Source of the DNA: Kitasatospora sp. CB01950
GTDB lineage: Bacteria > Actinomycetota > Actinomycetes > Streptomycetales > Streptomycetaceae
Length of the DNA: 64,000 nucleotides
Assembly: GCF_001905465.1 (NCBI RefSeq)
Contig: NZ_LISX01000004.1
Span: forward strand, 186,001-250,000
Direction of reading: 5' to 3'
The position numbers and the translations under genes are program-made. This document shows, piece after piece, positions 1 through 8,721 of this stretch. Under the pieces are notes generated by a model. That model saw only the letters and a list, made by a program, of their open reading frames with translations. It had not been told where the DNA came from and ran no database searches. Numbering within the stretch: position 1 is the stretch's first letter; each line of letters starts with the position of its first letter.

Positions 1-855
1 GCGATGCGCACCGACGCCGACGGCCTGGTCTCCGGCTTCGTCGAGAAGCCCAGCCTGGCCCGGGTGCACGAGATCTTCCCGGAGGCGACCAGCGACAACT
101 GCGCCCTGGTGCCCACCAACGCGGGCATGTACCTGGTGGACTGCCGCCGGCTGCGGCTGGCCGCCCGGGAGCCGCAGCTGATGCGGCAGGCCCAGCAGCG
201 CCTGGACTGGGGCGGCGACCTGCTGCCCTGGCTGGTCGAGCACGGCCGCGCGGTGGCCGCGCACCACATCGCCCGGCTCGGCGACCTCGGCAACGTCGAG
301 GACTACCTGGTGACGCTGCGCCAGGTGCTGGCCGGCGACTTCCACCAGATGAACCAGCTGATGCCCGCGCCGCGCAGCGACCGCCCGCGGTACTGGATCC
401 ACGAGAGCAGCCTGCACACCAAGGACGACGTCTCCGGCACCACCCTCGCCGACAAGATCGCCAGCGGCGACGTGGTGATCGGCCAGGGCGTACGGATCGG
501 CCGGCACGTCGCCATCGGCTCCGGCGTCCGGCTGGAGCACGCCGACATCGGCGACGGCGCGGAGCTGCGCGAGGGCGCCCGGCTGAGCGGAACCTCGCTC
601 GGCGACTCCTCGATGGTCGGCCCGTACGCCCGGATCAGCGACTCCTACATCGGTCCGATGGCCGACATCCACTCCACCCGGGACAACCCGGTCCGGATGG
701 ACGGCTACTGCGCGGTCGGCGACGGCGTGCACGTCTGGCAGGGCACCCGGCTCACCGGGGTGAGCATCTACCCGCGGCTGCGGGTGCCGGCCCTGGCCAA
801 CCTGCCCTCGGGCACCCGGCTGACCAACTCCGACGACATCCTGCGCTGGATCTGA
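1..855 (+). CDS. Sugar-phosphate nucleotidyltransferase with left-handed beta-helix tail (5' partial)
   Basis: The reading frame is open at the first base, so the gene starts upstream of the window. The visible 284 residues are the end of a nucleotidyltransferase core (FVEKP early, then a conserved NAGMYLVD strand and a GDLGNVEDY segment), followed from about residue 150 by hexapeptide-like repeats (VVIGQGVRIGRHVAIGSG). This is the left-handed beta-helix of NDP-sugar pyrophosphorylases. The family joins a sugar-1-phosphate to an NTP in the cytoplasm. The substrate cannot be told because the catalytic N-terminus is missing. A mannose-1-phosphate guanylyltransferase-like or glucose-1-phosphate enzyme is plausible, and the tail does not look like a typical GlgC. 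It is followed 56 bp downstream by an NAD(P)-binding protein and then glgX, which fits sugar or glucan metabolism. Confidence 0.8.
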   Translation, partial: AMRTDADGLVSGFVEKPSLARVHEIFPEATSDNCALVPTNAGMYLVDCRRLRLAAREPQLMRQAQQRLDWGGDLLPWLVEHGRAVAAHHIARLGDLGNVEDYLVTLRQVLAGDFHQMNQLMPAPRSDRPRYWIHESSLHTKDDVSGTTLADKIASGDVVIGQGVRIGRHVAIGSGVRLEHADIGDGAELREGARLSGTSLGDSSMVGPYARISDSYIGPMADIHSTRDNPVRMDGYCAVGDGVHVWQGTRLTGVSIYPRLRVPALANLPSGTRLTNSDDILRWI

Positions 856-911
856 GCACACCCGAGCAGCCCGACAGACCCCGAGCAAGCCCGAGAGACG
901 AGGAGCAAGCG

Positions 912-1604
912 ATGGACAACCCCGTGGCGGTGATCGGCGGCTCGGGACGGCTGGGCCGCCTGATCGCCCAGCGTCTGCTGGACCGTGGCGAACCGGTCCG
1001 CGCGATCGGCCGCAGCGTGCAGCACGCCCGGCGCAGCCTGCCGCCCGGCGCGCTCTACTTCGAGGGCGACGTCCGCCGGCCGGAGACCCTGATCGAACCG
1101 TTGGCCGGCACCTCGGCCCTGGTCTACTGCGTCGCCCCGGGCACCGCCGACAGCGGCCCGGACCGGCCGGAGACCACCGTCTACCAGGGTGTGCGCAACG
1201 CCCTGGCGGCCGTCGCCGAGGGGGGCCACCGCCCCCGGGTGGTGCTGGTCAGCCAGATCCACGCGACCCACCTGGCCCACCCGCTGAACGCCTACGGCCG
1301 GGTGCTGGAGTGGCGGCTGGCCGGCGAGAACGCGGTCCGCGACTCCGGCCTGCCGTACACCGTGATCCGGCCGGGCTGGCTCACCGACACCCGGGAGGCG
1401 GGCGAGCGGGTCCGGCTGGAGCAGGGCGACCAGGGCTTCGGCCAGGTCTCCCGGCCGGACCTGGCCGAGGCCTGCGTCCAGGCGCTGCTCCAGCCGGCCG
1501 CGGACGGCGTCACCTTCGAGATCTTCAACGAGCCCGGCAGCATCTTCCCGGCGTGGAGCGAGGCGTTCGCCGGGCTCCAGGGCGACCGGACCCCGGTGGG
1601 CTGA
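912..1604 (+). CDS. NAD(P)-binding Rossmann protein, NmrA/atypical SDR type
   Basis: A 230-residue protein opening with the nucleotide-binding signature VIGGSGRLGRLIAQRLL (a GxxGxxG variant), typical of atypical short-chain dehydrogenases of the NmrA/NAD(P)H-binding kind. A long SDR catalytic YxxxK is not obvious; the nearest candidate is the NAYGRVLEWRL segment around residue 130. The substrate is unknown. The start ATG at 912 follows a GAGGAGC ribosome-binding site. The gene sits between the nucleotidyltransferase and glgX, only 7 bp before the latter, so it is probably co-transcribed with them and acts on a sugar-related or redox substrate. Confidence 0.8.
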   Translation: MDNPVAVIGGSGRLGRLIAQRLLDRGEPVRAIGRSVQHARRSLPPGALYFEGDVRRPETLIEPLAGTSALVYCVAPGTADSGPDRPETTVYQGVRNALAAVAEGGHRPRVVLVSQIHATHLAHPLNAYGRVLEWRLAGENAVRDSGLPYTVIRPGWLTDTREAGERVRLEQGDQGFGQVSRPDLAEACVQALLQPAADGVTFEIFNEPGSIFPAWSEAFAGLQGDRTPVG

Positions 1605-1611
1605 CGACGAC

Positions 1612-3753
1612 ATGAGCGAACACCACGAGGCTCGCAGGGCCGAGATCGAGGCGGCCGAGATCGGACCCGGTCACGCCCAGCCGCTCGGCGCCACGCTCGA
1701 CGGCGACGGCGACGGCGTCAACTTCTCCCTCTACTCCGAGCACGCCACCCGGGTCGACCTGCTGCTCTTCGCCCACCACGAGGACCTGGCGCCGACCCGG
1801 GTGATCCCGCTCGACCCGGAGCGGCACCGCAGCTACCACTTCTGGCACTGCCACCTCTCCGGCCTGACCAAGGGCCAGGTGTACGCGTACCGGGTCGACG
1901 GCCCGCGCCGCACCAAGGACTCCGGCACCTTCTTCAACCCCCGCAAGGTGCTGATCGACCCGTACGCCCGCGCCAACGTCAACTCGCTGTGGGACCGCAC
2001 CCGGGCGATCGGCACCGAGGACAACTGCGCGTACTCGATGCGCAGCATGGTGGTCGACCTGGACGGCTACAACTGGGAGGGCGACGAGCCGCTGCGCACC
2101 CCGCTGGCGGACACCGTGATCTACGAGATGCACGTGGGCGGGCTGACCGCCTCGCCGTCCTCGCACGTGGTCCACCCCGGCACCTTCAACGGGGTGGTGG
2201 AGAAGATCCCGTACCTGAAGGAGCTCGGCGTCACCGCGGTCGAGCTGCTGCCGATCTTCGACTTCGACGAGCGGCAGGTGCTGCGGATGGGGCCGAACGG
2301 CGCGCCGCTGTACAACTACTGGGGCTACGACCCGTTCGGGTTCTTCGCCCCGCACACCGGCTACTGCTCGGACCCGTGCGAGTGCACCCACATCACCGAG
2401 TTCCGCGACATGGTGAAGGCGCTGCACCGGGCCGGCATCGAGGTGATCCTCGACGTGGTCTTCAACCACACCTCGGAGGGCAACGAGAACGGCCCGGTGA
2501 TCAGCTTCCGCGGCCAGGCCAACGAGGTGTACTACCACCTGTGGCCGCAGGACCGCCGGCACTACATGGACTTCACCGGCTGCGGGAACGCGATCAACGC
2601 CAACCACCCGGCGGTGGCCAAGTTCGTCATCGAGTGCCTGGAGTACTGGGTGACCGAGCACCACGTCGACGGCTTCCGCTTCGACCTGGCCTCGGAGCTC
2701 TCGCGCGGGGCCGGCGGCTACGAGATGGACGTGCCGCCGGTGCTGTGGGGGATCGAGCTGTCCGGGATCCTCTCCGAGTCAAAGATCATCGCCGAGCCGT
2801 GGGACGGCGGCGGCCTCTACCAGGTCGGCCGTTTCCCGGGGAAGCGCTGGGCCCAGTGGAACGGCCCGTACCGGGACGACATCCGGCGCTTCGTGCGCGG
2901 CGACGCCGGCCTGGTCGGCACCGTCGCCACCCGGCTCGGCGGCTCGCCCGACCTGTTCGGCCGGAACGGCGAACTGCCCACCAACAGCGTCAACTTCATC
3001 ACCTGCCACGACGGCTTCACGCTCAACGACCTGGTCAGCTACAACGAGAAGCACAACTGGGCCAACGGCGAGGCCGACGCGGACGGCGCCCACGAGAACT
3101 TCAGCTGGAACTGCGGCGTGGAGGGCCCCAGCGACTCGGCGGACGTCGAGCGGCTGCGGGTGCGTCAGATCAAGAACCACCTCGCGGTGCTGCTGCTCAG
3201 CCGGGGCGTGCCGATGCTGCTGGCCGGCGACGAGTTCCGCAACAGCCAGGGCGGCAACAACAACGCGTACTGCCAGCACAACGAGACCGCCTGGCTGGAC
3301 TGGAACCAGGCCGAGAAGGAGACCGAGGTCCGGGACTTCTTCCGGAACATGACCGCGCTGCGCCGGCGCTTCCGCGCGGTGCGCGAGGCCCGGTTCTTCT
3401 CCGGCCGCACCAACCCCCGCGGCCTGCCCGACGTCACCTGGCACGGCACCCGGCTGGAGCAGCCGGGCTGGGACGACCCGCAGGCCAGGGTGCTGGCGCT
3501 CACCCTGGCCGGCTTCGACGGCGACCCGGACCTGCACGTCATCCTCAACATGTTCCACCTGGGCCTGGACTTCGAGCTGCCGTCGATCGACGGCCACCGG
3601 TGGGCCCGCCTGGTGGACACCGCGCAGGGCGCCGGCGAGGACGTCCTCGCCCCCGGCGCCGAGGCGCCCGTCCCCGGCCACGCCTTCCATGCCCAGGGCC
3701 GCAGTGTCGTCGTCCTGGCGGCGCTGCCCGATGAGGGAGGAACGCACCGATGA
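1612..3753 (+). CDS. glgX: Glycogen debranching enzyme GlgX (GH13, isoamylase type)
   Basis: A 713-residue cytoplasmic enzyme that hydrolyses alpha-1,6 branch points of glycogen. An N-terminal CBM48-type domain (about residues 25-120) precedes a GH13 barrel. Visible catalytic signatures are VIYEMHVGG, the DVVFNHTSEG strand, VDGFRFDLASEL with the nucleophile Asp, IIAEPWDGGGLYQVG with the acid Glu, and NFITCHDGFTLNDLVSY. The length matches the family. It overlaps the next gene by four bases (ATGA), indicating translational coupling with the AGE-STAS protein. It belongs functionally with glgE, mak, glgB and glgA further downstream, although an 11-kb accessory block lies in between. Confidence 0.96.
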   Translation: MSEHHEARRAEIEAAEIGPGHAQPLGATLDGDGDGVNFSLYSEHATRVDLLLFAHHEDLAPTRVIPLDPERHRSYHFWHCHLSGLTKGQVYAYRVDGPRRTKDSGTFFNPRKVLIDPYARANVNSLWDRTRAIGTEDNCAYSMRSMVVDLDGYNWEGDEPLRTPLADTVIYEMHVGGLTASPSSHVVHPGTFNGVVEKIPYLKELGVTAVELLPIFDFDERQVLRMGPNGAPLYNYWGYDPFGFFAPHTGYCSDPCECTHITEFRDMVKALHRAGIEVILDVVFNHTSEGNENGPVISFRGQANEVYYHLWPQDRRHYMDFTGCGNAINANHPAVAKFVIECLEYWVTEHHVDGFRFDLASELSRGAGGYEMDVPPVLWGIELSGILSESKIIAEPWDGGGLYQVGRFPGKRWAQWNGPYRDDIRRFVRGDAGLVGTVATRLGGSPDLFGRNGELPTNSVNFITCHDGFTLNDLVSYNEKHNWANGEADADGAHENFSWNCGVEGPSDSADVERLRVRQIKNHLAVLLLSRGVPMLLAGDEFRNSQGGNNNAYCQHNETAWLDWNQAEKETEVRDFFRNMTALRRRFRAVREARFFSGRTNPRGLPDVTWHGTRLEQPGWDDPQARVLALTLAGFDGDPDLHVILNMFHLGLDFELPSIDGHRWARLVDTAQGAGEDVLAPGAEAPVPGHAFHAQGRSVVVLAALPDEGGTHR

Positions 3754-5924
3754 ACGCACCCGACACCCGGCGGATGTACTCCGACAGCATCGCCGGCTAT
3801 GTCACCAACTACGACCCCGCGCACGACCGGTTCGGCCTGCGGACCTCGGACGGGCGCGAGTTCACCATCCACCTGAACGGCTTCCTGAGCTCCGAAATCG
3901 TCCGCAACCTCGGCGACGGCCCGCGCGACACCGGCGAGGCCACCCGCGACATGCTGGCCGAGGGCCGGTACGTCTTCGTCTACGGCCTGTTCTACCGCTG
4001 GGACGGCGGCGAGCGGATCGAGGCCCGGCAGATCACCTTCCCGGAGACCAGCCGCGGCAACTACGTCTTCGAGCACCCCAATTGGTGGGTGCAGCAGGCG
4101 GCCGAGATCGCCGACTTCTACCTGCGCGGCCACTTCCCGGACGGCCCCGACAAGGACGGCCGGTACGACTGGCGCAACTTCCGCACCCGGCTCACCCTGA
4201 GCGGCACGCACGTCCCGGACTTCACCGGCGAGGACGTGCGGCAGGAGACCGACACCATCTCCCGGCTGGTCTACGGCCTGGCCACCGCCTTCCTGCTCAC
4301 CGGTGAGGAGCGGTTCTTAAGCGCCGCCGAGTCCGGCACCGAGTACCTGCGCGAGCACATGCGGGTCGCCGACGACTCGGAGGGCGTCGTCTACTGGTAC
4401 CACGGCATCGACATCACCGAGGCCGGCCAACGCAAGGTCTACGCCTCGGAGTTCGGCGACGACTTCGACGCCATCCCGATGTACGAGCAGATCTACGCGC
4501 TGGCCGGGCCGACCCAGACCTACCGGATCACCGGCGACCCGCGGATCCTCGACGACATCGACCGCACGGTCGCCCTGTTCGAGCGCTTCTTCCGGGACGA
4601 GGACCAGGGCGGCTTCTTCTCCCACCTCGACCCGATCACCATGGACCCGCGGGCCGACTCGCTCGGCCGCAACCGGTCCCGCAAGAACTGGAACTCGATC
4701 GGCGACCACGCCCCGGCGTACCTGATCAACGCCTATCTCGCCACCGGCCGGGAGGACTTCTCCAAGCTGCTGGAGGAGACCGCGGACACCATCGCCGAGC
4801 GCTTCCCCGACGAGCCGGCCAGCCCGTTCGTCCAGGAGCGCTTCCACGCCGACTGGAGCGCCGACCGCACCTGGGGCTGGCAGCAGAACCGCGCGGTGGT
4901 CGGCCACAACCTCAAGATCGCCTGGAACCTGACCCGGATCCGCGCCCTGCACGACAAGGAGCGCTACTCCGAACTGGCCGAGCGGATAGCCGAGTTGATG
5001 CCGCCGGTCGGCAGCGACCAGCAGCGCGGCGGCTGGTACGACGTGGTGGAACGGGTGGCCGACCCGGACACCGGCGCCCACCACCTGGTCTGGCACGACC
5101 GCAAGGCCTGGTGGCAGCAGGAGCAGGCGATCCTCGCCTACCTGATCCTGGCCGGCGTCTCCGGCGACCCGGAGCACCGCCGCCTGGCCCGCGAGTCGGC
5201 GGCCTTCTACAACGCCAACTTCCTCGACTACGACGACGGCGGCGTGTACTTCAACGTGCTGGCCAACGGCATCCCGTACCTGCTCGGCACCGAACGGCTC
5301 AAGGGCAGCCACTCGATGGCCGGCTACCACGCGCTGGAGCTGTGCTACCTGGCCGCCGCCTACACCGGCCTGCTGATCACCTCGGCGCCGCTCACCCTGC
5401 ACTTCCGGCCGCAGCCCGGGGCCTTCCCGGACCGCCTGCTGCGGGTGTCGCCGGACCTGCTGCCGGCCGGCTCGGTCCAGATCGACCGGGTGTGGATCGA
5501 CGACGAGCCGTACGAGGACTTCGACCCCAAGCAGCTGACCGTCCGGCTGCCGCTGAGCAACCGTCCGCTGAAGGTCCGGGTGGACGTCGAGCCGGCCGAC
5601 ATGCGGCTGCGGGTCTCCAGCGACTTCGACGGGAAGACCGCGCACATCCACTGCGAGGGCGTGATCGACCGCGAGGAGCTGGAGAAGTTCCGCCGCTGCC
5701 TGACCGAGGCGCTGTCGGTGGAGCCCCGCCGGGTGGAGTTCCACCTCTGCAAGGTGACCGAGATCGGCCGCCCGGCCATCAACGAACTGCTGTTCCAGCG
5801 CGCCAAGATGGGCCTTGAGGTCGACTTCGTGATCGTCGGCTGCAGCCTCCCCGAGGTCACCCAGGCCCTGCTGGCCACGGACGCCTTCCTGGTCGACGAC
5901 GACCGGACCTGCGTCACGGACTGA
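3750..5924 (+). CDS. AGE-fold (N-acylglucosamine 2-epimerase family) protein fused to a C-terminal STAS domain
   Basis: A 724-residue protein of unusual architecture. About residues 1-100 form a beta-rich N-terminal domain (GYVTNYDPAHDRFGLRTSDG). Residues 105-570 form an alpha/alpha barrel resembling N-acylglucosamine 2-epimerase/cellobiose epimerase proteins (RTWGWQQNRAVVGHNLKIAW; KAWWQQEQAILAYL). The last 100 residues read as a STAS/anti-sigma-antagonist-like domain (HIHCEGVIDREELEKFRRCL; VDFVIVGCSLPEVTQALL). The family isomerises or epimerises sugars; the actual substrate is unknown. The ATGA overlap with glgX implies joint expression. Codon 190 is TTA (4317-4319), the rare leucine codon read by bldA tRNA, so translation may be developmentally controlled. 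The STAS assignment is by fold-like pattern and needs a profile search. Confidence 0.75.
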   Translation: MNAPDTRRMYSDSIAGYVTNYDPAHDRFGLRTSDGREFTIHLNGFLSSEIVRNLGDGPRDTGEATRDMLAEGRYVFVYGLFYRWDGGERIEARQITFPETSRGNYVFEHPNWWVQQAAEIADFYLRGHFPDGPDKDGRYDWRNFRTRLTLSGTHVPDFTGEDVRQETDTISRLVYGLATAFLLTGEERFLSAAESGTEYLREHMRVADDSEGVVYWYHGIDITEAGQRKVYASEFGDDFDAIPMYEQIYALAGPTQTYRITGDPRILDDIDRTVALFERFFRDEDQGGFFSHLDPITMDPRADSLGRNRSRKNWNSIGDHAPAYLINAYLATGREDFSKLLEETADTIAERFPDEPASPFVQERFHADWSADRTWGWQQNRAVVGHNLKIAWNLTRIRALHDKERYSELAERIAELMPPVGSDQQRGGWYDVVERVADPDTGAHHLVWHDRKAWWQQEQAILAYLILAGVSGDPEHRRLARESAAFYNANFLDYDDGGVYFNVLANGIPYLLGTERLKGSHSMAGYHALELCYLAAAYTGLLITSAPLTLHFRPQPGAFPDRLLRVSPDLLPAGSVQIDRVWIDDEPYEDFDPKQLTVRLPLSNRPLKVRVDVEPADMRLRVSSDFDGKTAHIHCEGVIDREELEKFRRCLTEALSVEPRRVEFHLCKVTEIGRPAINELLFQRAKMGLEVDFVIVGCSLPEVTQALLATDAFLVDDDRTCVTD

Positions 5925-5936
5925 CCCGTCGCCCCG

Positions 5937-6005
5937 CTCCCGCCGCCCCCACCCGGCGGGAGCCGGGCCCGCCCCGCCCCCGCCGGCCCCACCTGGCGGG
6001 GGCGG
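5937..6005 (+). terminator. Two GC-rich hairpins after the AGE-STAS gene
   Basis: Two consecutive stem-loops: CTCCCGCCG/CGGCGGGAG at 5937-5962 and CCGCCCCCGCC/GGCGGGGGCGG at 5974-6005. They share similar loop and flank sequence, as if one was duplicated from the other. No U-tract follows, as is usual for streptomycete terminators. They separate the glucan operon from the transposase gene. Confidence 0.6.
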
Positions 6006-6052
6006 AGCCCGGCCCGACCGCCATCGCGCCAGAACCTCACCCAAGGATCGAT

Positions 6053-7318
6053 GTGTCCATGATTTCGAACTTCCGTACACCGCACGCCGGCCTGCGGCAG
6101 GACGGAATCTCCGCATACTGCCACGAGCTCTTCAGCTGCTTCGCCCGCTCCGACCAACGGCGCTGGGGCGAGGTCTACCTCCGCGGCCTGCGCCAGGCGG
6201 ACGGCCGCAAGACTCCCGCCAACATCTCCGAGCAGGTGCTCGGCCAACGCATGGTGCAGCCCATCCAACAGTTCGTCAACCAGTCCACCTGGGGGGTCGG
6301 CGAGGTCCGCCGCCGGCTCGCCGAGCTGGTCGCCTCGGCCGCCGCCCCGCACGCCTGGGCCGTCGACGACGTGGTGTTCGCCAAGAACGGCACCCGCTCG
6401 GCCGGCGTCGCCCGCCAGTTCGTCCCCGCCGAGGGCCGCACCATGAACTGCCAACTGGCGATGGCCACTTCGCTGATCCACCCGCACGGCGCCCAGCCGG
6501 TCACCTGGCAGCTGGCACTGCCCCGGCACTGGGACACCGACCTGGAACTGCGCACCCAGGCCCACCTCCCCGAGGAGGCCCGGCACCTGCCGCGCTGGCA
6601 GCACCTGCTCGACTCGGTCGACGAGATACTGGGCTGGGACGTGCCCAGCGCCCCCGTGCTCGCCGACTGGAGCAACGAGAAGGAGGTCGAGCCGCTGCTG
6701 CTCGGCCTGGAGGACCGCGGGCTCGGCTACCTGGTCCAGGTCGGCGCCGGCACCGCGCTGCCCGCCTGCGCCACCGGCGCCCAGCGGGCCCTGCCGGTCA
6801 CCCACGGCGCCCACGGCGCCCAGCCGGTGCGCCGGCCGGCCGCCACCGTCCGGCGGCGGGCCGCCGAGCTCGCCGACGAGCTGGTCCCGCAGGGCGACCG
6901 CGCGGTGCTGGCCTGGCGGGAGGAGCCGACCGCGCGGGTGCGGCACTCGCAGTTCCTGGTGGTCCCGCTCACCGACGGGCGCAGCGCCCGCCGCGGCCGC
7001 TTCGCCGAACTGGTGCCCGCCGCGCCCCGCCACCTGGTGGTCGAGTGGCCGTTCGGGCGTTCCCAGCCGCGCACCTACTGGGTGACCAACCTCCCGGTGC
7101 ACCGGCTGCCCGAACTGGTCGCCCTGGCCGAGCTGCGCGGCCGCTCCGCCGACACCGTCGAGCGGCTGCACCGCGACTACGGGCTCGGCGACTTCGAGGG
7201 CCGCTCCTACCGCGGCTGGCACCACCACGTCACGCTGGTCGCCGCCGCCCACGGCTACGACCTGCTGGACCGACTGGCCGACCTGGAGTCCGCCCGCGAG
7301 ACCTCGGCCACCGGCTGA
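6053..7318 (+). CDS. IS701-family transposase (DDE type), possibly domesticated
   Basis: A 421-residue protein whose signatures match IS701 transposases: HAWAVDDVVFAKNGTRSAG (first Asp), a second conserved block with LADWSNEKEVEPLLL, and DFEGRSYRGWHHHVTLV near the C-terminus (catalytic Glu). Start chosen as GTG 6053, with AAGGA six bases upstream; an in-frame ATG is at 6059. The ORF is intact. I see no terminal inverted repeats or target-site duplication beside it, so it may be an immobile or captured copy. The second Asp sits in ADWSNE rather than the common ADAGYG. It marks the left edge of an accessory block between glgX/AGE-STAS and glgE. Confidence 0.85.
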   Translation: MSMISNFRTPHAGLRQDGISAYCHELFSCFARSDQRRWGEVYLRGLRQADGRKTPANISEQVLGQRMVQPIQQFVNQSTWGVGEVRRRLAELVASAAAPHAWAVDDVVFAKNGTRSAGVARQFVPAEGRTMNCQLAMATSLIHPHGAQPVTWQLALPRHWDTDLELRTQAHLPEEARHLPRWQHLLDSVDEILGWDVPSAPVLADWSNEKEVEPLLLGLEDRGLGYLVQVGAGTALPACATGAQRALPVTHGAHGAQPVRRPAATVRRRAAELADELVPQGDRAVLAWREEPTARVRHSQFLVVPLTDGRSARRGRFAELVPAAPRHLVVEWPFGRSQPRTYWVTNLPVHRLPELVALAELRGRSADTVERLHRDYGLGDFEGRSYRGWHHHVTLVAAAHGYDLLDRLADLESARETSATG

Positions 7319-7345
7319 CCGGCGGCGGCGGTGCCGCCGGTGCTT

Positions 7346-7372
7346 CGGGGGCGGCCCGACGGGCCGCCCCCG
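7346..7372. terminator. Bidirectional terminator hairpin
   Basis: A perfect 13-bp stem (CGGGGGCGGCCCG / CGGGCCGCCCCCG) around a single A. It lies between the convergent ends of the transposase gene (plus) and the SDR gene (minus), so it can serve both. Confidence 0.7.
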
Positions 7373-7405
7373 AGTGCCGCGTCCGGTGGCGTGTCCGGGC
7401 CCGGC

Positions 7406-8233
7406 TCAGCGCGCCGCGCCGAACGGCACCCCGGTCAGCTCTTCGCTCAGCAGGCGCAGTCGCGCCCGCGCGCTGCTCTCGTAGGCCTGGCTGCTGGCCC
7501 GGGCCTCGTCGGAGCGGTTGAAGTACCGTCCGGTCACCCCGTCCAGCGCCGGGTCGGTGACCAGCCGCAGGGTGTGCCGCACGCCCTCGGCGACGGTGCT
7601 CTGCGGGGTGAAGAGGTTGACCACCATCTTGGTGGGCATGTACGACGCCGGGTGCAGCGCGTTGACCGTCACCCCGGTGCCGGCGAGCGCCTCGGCCAGG
7701 TCGAAGGTCAGCATGATCTGGGCCAGTTTGGCCTGGCAGTACGCCTGGACGCCGTCCCAGCGGCGGCGCAGCATCACGTCGTCGAAGTTGATGGGCGCCT
7801 GGCCGGCCGAGGTGACGTTGACGATCCGGGCGGGCGCGGAGAGGGCCAGCAGCGGGGCGAGGCGCACCGCCAGCACGTACGCGGCCAGGTAGTCGACCTG
7901 GAAGGTCATCTCGTGGCCGTCCCAGCTCTCCTGGCGGTCGAGCTCGACGCCGATGCCGGCGTTGTTGACCAGCGCGTCGAGCCGCTCCAGGCCGGACACC
8001 CGCTCGGCCAGCTTGTGGACGTCGGAGAGCCGGGCGAAGTCCGCCAGCAGGTAGCTGATCCGGTCGTTGCCGGTCTCGGCGCGCAGCTCGGCGAGGAGGG
8101 CGTCGCCGCGTTCCTGGCTGCGGCCGTGCAGTACCAGGGTGGCGCCCTGGGCGGCGAGTTCGCGGGCCATGGCGCGGCCGAGGCCGTCGGTGGCGCCGGT
8201 GATGAGGACGGTCTGTTCTTCGATCGGGGTCAC
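7406..8233 (-). CDS. Short-chain dehydrogenase/reductase
   Basis: A 275-residue oxidoreductase with a classic SDR layout: TGATDGLGRAMARELA cofactor loop near the N-terminus, NNAGIG at about residue 90, NVTSAG before the active site, then YCQAKLAQ, which supplies the YxxxK catalytic pair. The substrate is unknown. It resembles the retinol-dehydrogenase-like branch of the family. It is the last gene of a reverse run, 72 bp after a SnoaL-like gene and behind an MFS exporter, so it may form a small detoxification or efflux unit with them. Confidence 0.88.
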   Translation of the reverse strand: MTPIEEQTVLITGATDGLGRAMARELAAQGATLVLHGRSQERGDALLAELRAETGNDRISYLLADFARLSDVHKLAERVSGLERLDALVNNAGIGVELDRQESWDGHEMTFQVDYLAAYVLAVRLAPLLALSAPARIVNVTSAGQAPINFDDVMLRRRWDGVQAYCQAKLAQIMLTFDLAEALAGTGVTVNALHPASYMPTKMVVNLFTPQSTVAEGVRHTLRLVTDPALDGVTGRYFNRSDEARASSQAYESSARARLRLLSEELTGVPFGAAR

Positions 8234-8305
8234 AGCAGCCTCCGGGGTCTGGAGAAGGGCGCTGCCCGGAAGCGCCGTCGGTGCTTCCGGGCAGCAGATG
8301 GCCGA

Positions 8306-8680
8306 TCAGACGATCGGGTGGCCACTGGCGGTGGTCTCCGGGACGTTCTCCTTGACGTCCCAGTGCTCCGCGATCAGGCCGTGCTCGATGCGGAAGACGT
8401 CCACCACGGCCATGCCGCGGTCGCCGTCCTGCGCGGTGAAGTGGCTGTGCACGAAGACCAGGTCGTGGTCGGAGACGATCCGCTGGATCGTGAACCGGCC
8501 TTCCGGGACCTGGGTCTTGAAGCCGGCGACGAAGTCGACCACCGGCTTGCGGCCGTCGGGCAGGTTGGGGTTGTGCTGGATGAGGTTCTCGGCGAGGAAG
8601 CGGTCGGCCTCGTCGGCCTTGCCCTCGTTCCAGACGGTGTCGAGGTACTGGGTCACCAGCTGCTTGTTGTGCTCGGACAT
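8306..8680 (-). CDS. SnoaL-like/NTF2-fold protein (ester cyclase type)
   Basis: A 124-residue single-domain protein of the SnoaL-like NTF2 superfamily. The clues are a helical start (MSEHNKQLVTQYLDTVWNEG), the LIQHNPNLPDG motif and a sheet ending VVDVFRIEHGLIAEHWDVKE. Members are small hydratases, cyclases or isomerases. Here no polyketide synthase is near, so a polyketide cyclase role is unlikely. The start ATG at 8680 has a GGGAGAG site upstream. The ORF extends open far upstream in frame, but that extension overlaps the MFS gene and has no homology-like pattern. It lies between the MFS and SDR genes on the same strand. Confidence 0.85.
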   Translation of the reverse strand: MSEHNKQLVTQYLDTVWNEGKADEADRFLAENLIQHNPNLPDGRKPVVDFVAGFKTQVPEGRFTIQRIVSDHDLVFVHSHFTAQDGDRGMAVVDVFRIEHGLIAEHWDVKENVPETTASGHPIV

Positions 8681-8721
8681 CGAGGACTCTCCCGTTCGTG
8701 GGTTTCGGTGGTGTCTGGTGG

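Noticed and set aside
1..855. C-terminal part of GlgC (ADP-glucose pyrophosphorylase)
   Set aside because: Context is tempting, but the beta-helix tail and preceding motifs look more like a general NDP-sugar pyrophosphorylase. Without the N-terminus no symbol is given.
6053..7318. Intact IS701 insertion sequence with ends
   Set aside because: Only the transposase gene is recognisable. No terminal inverted repeats or target duplication were found, so no mobile element boundary is called.
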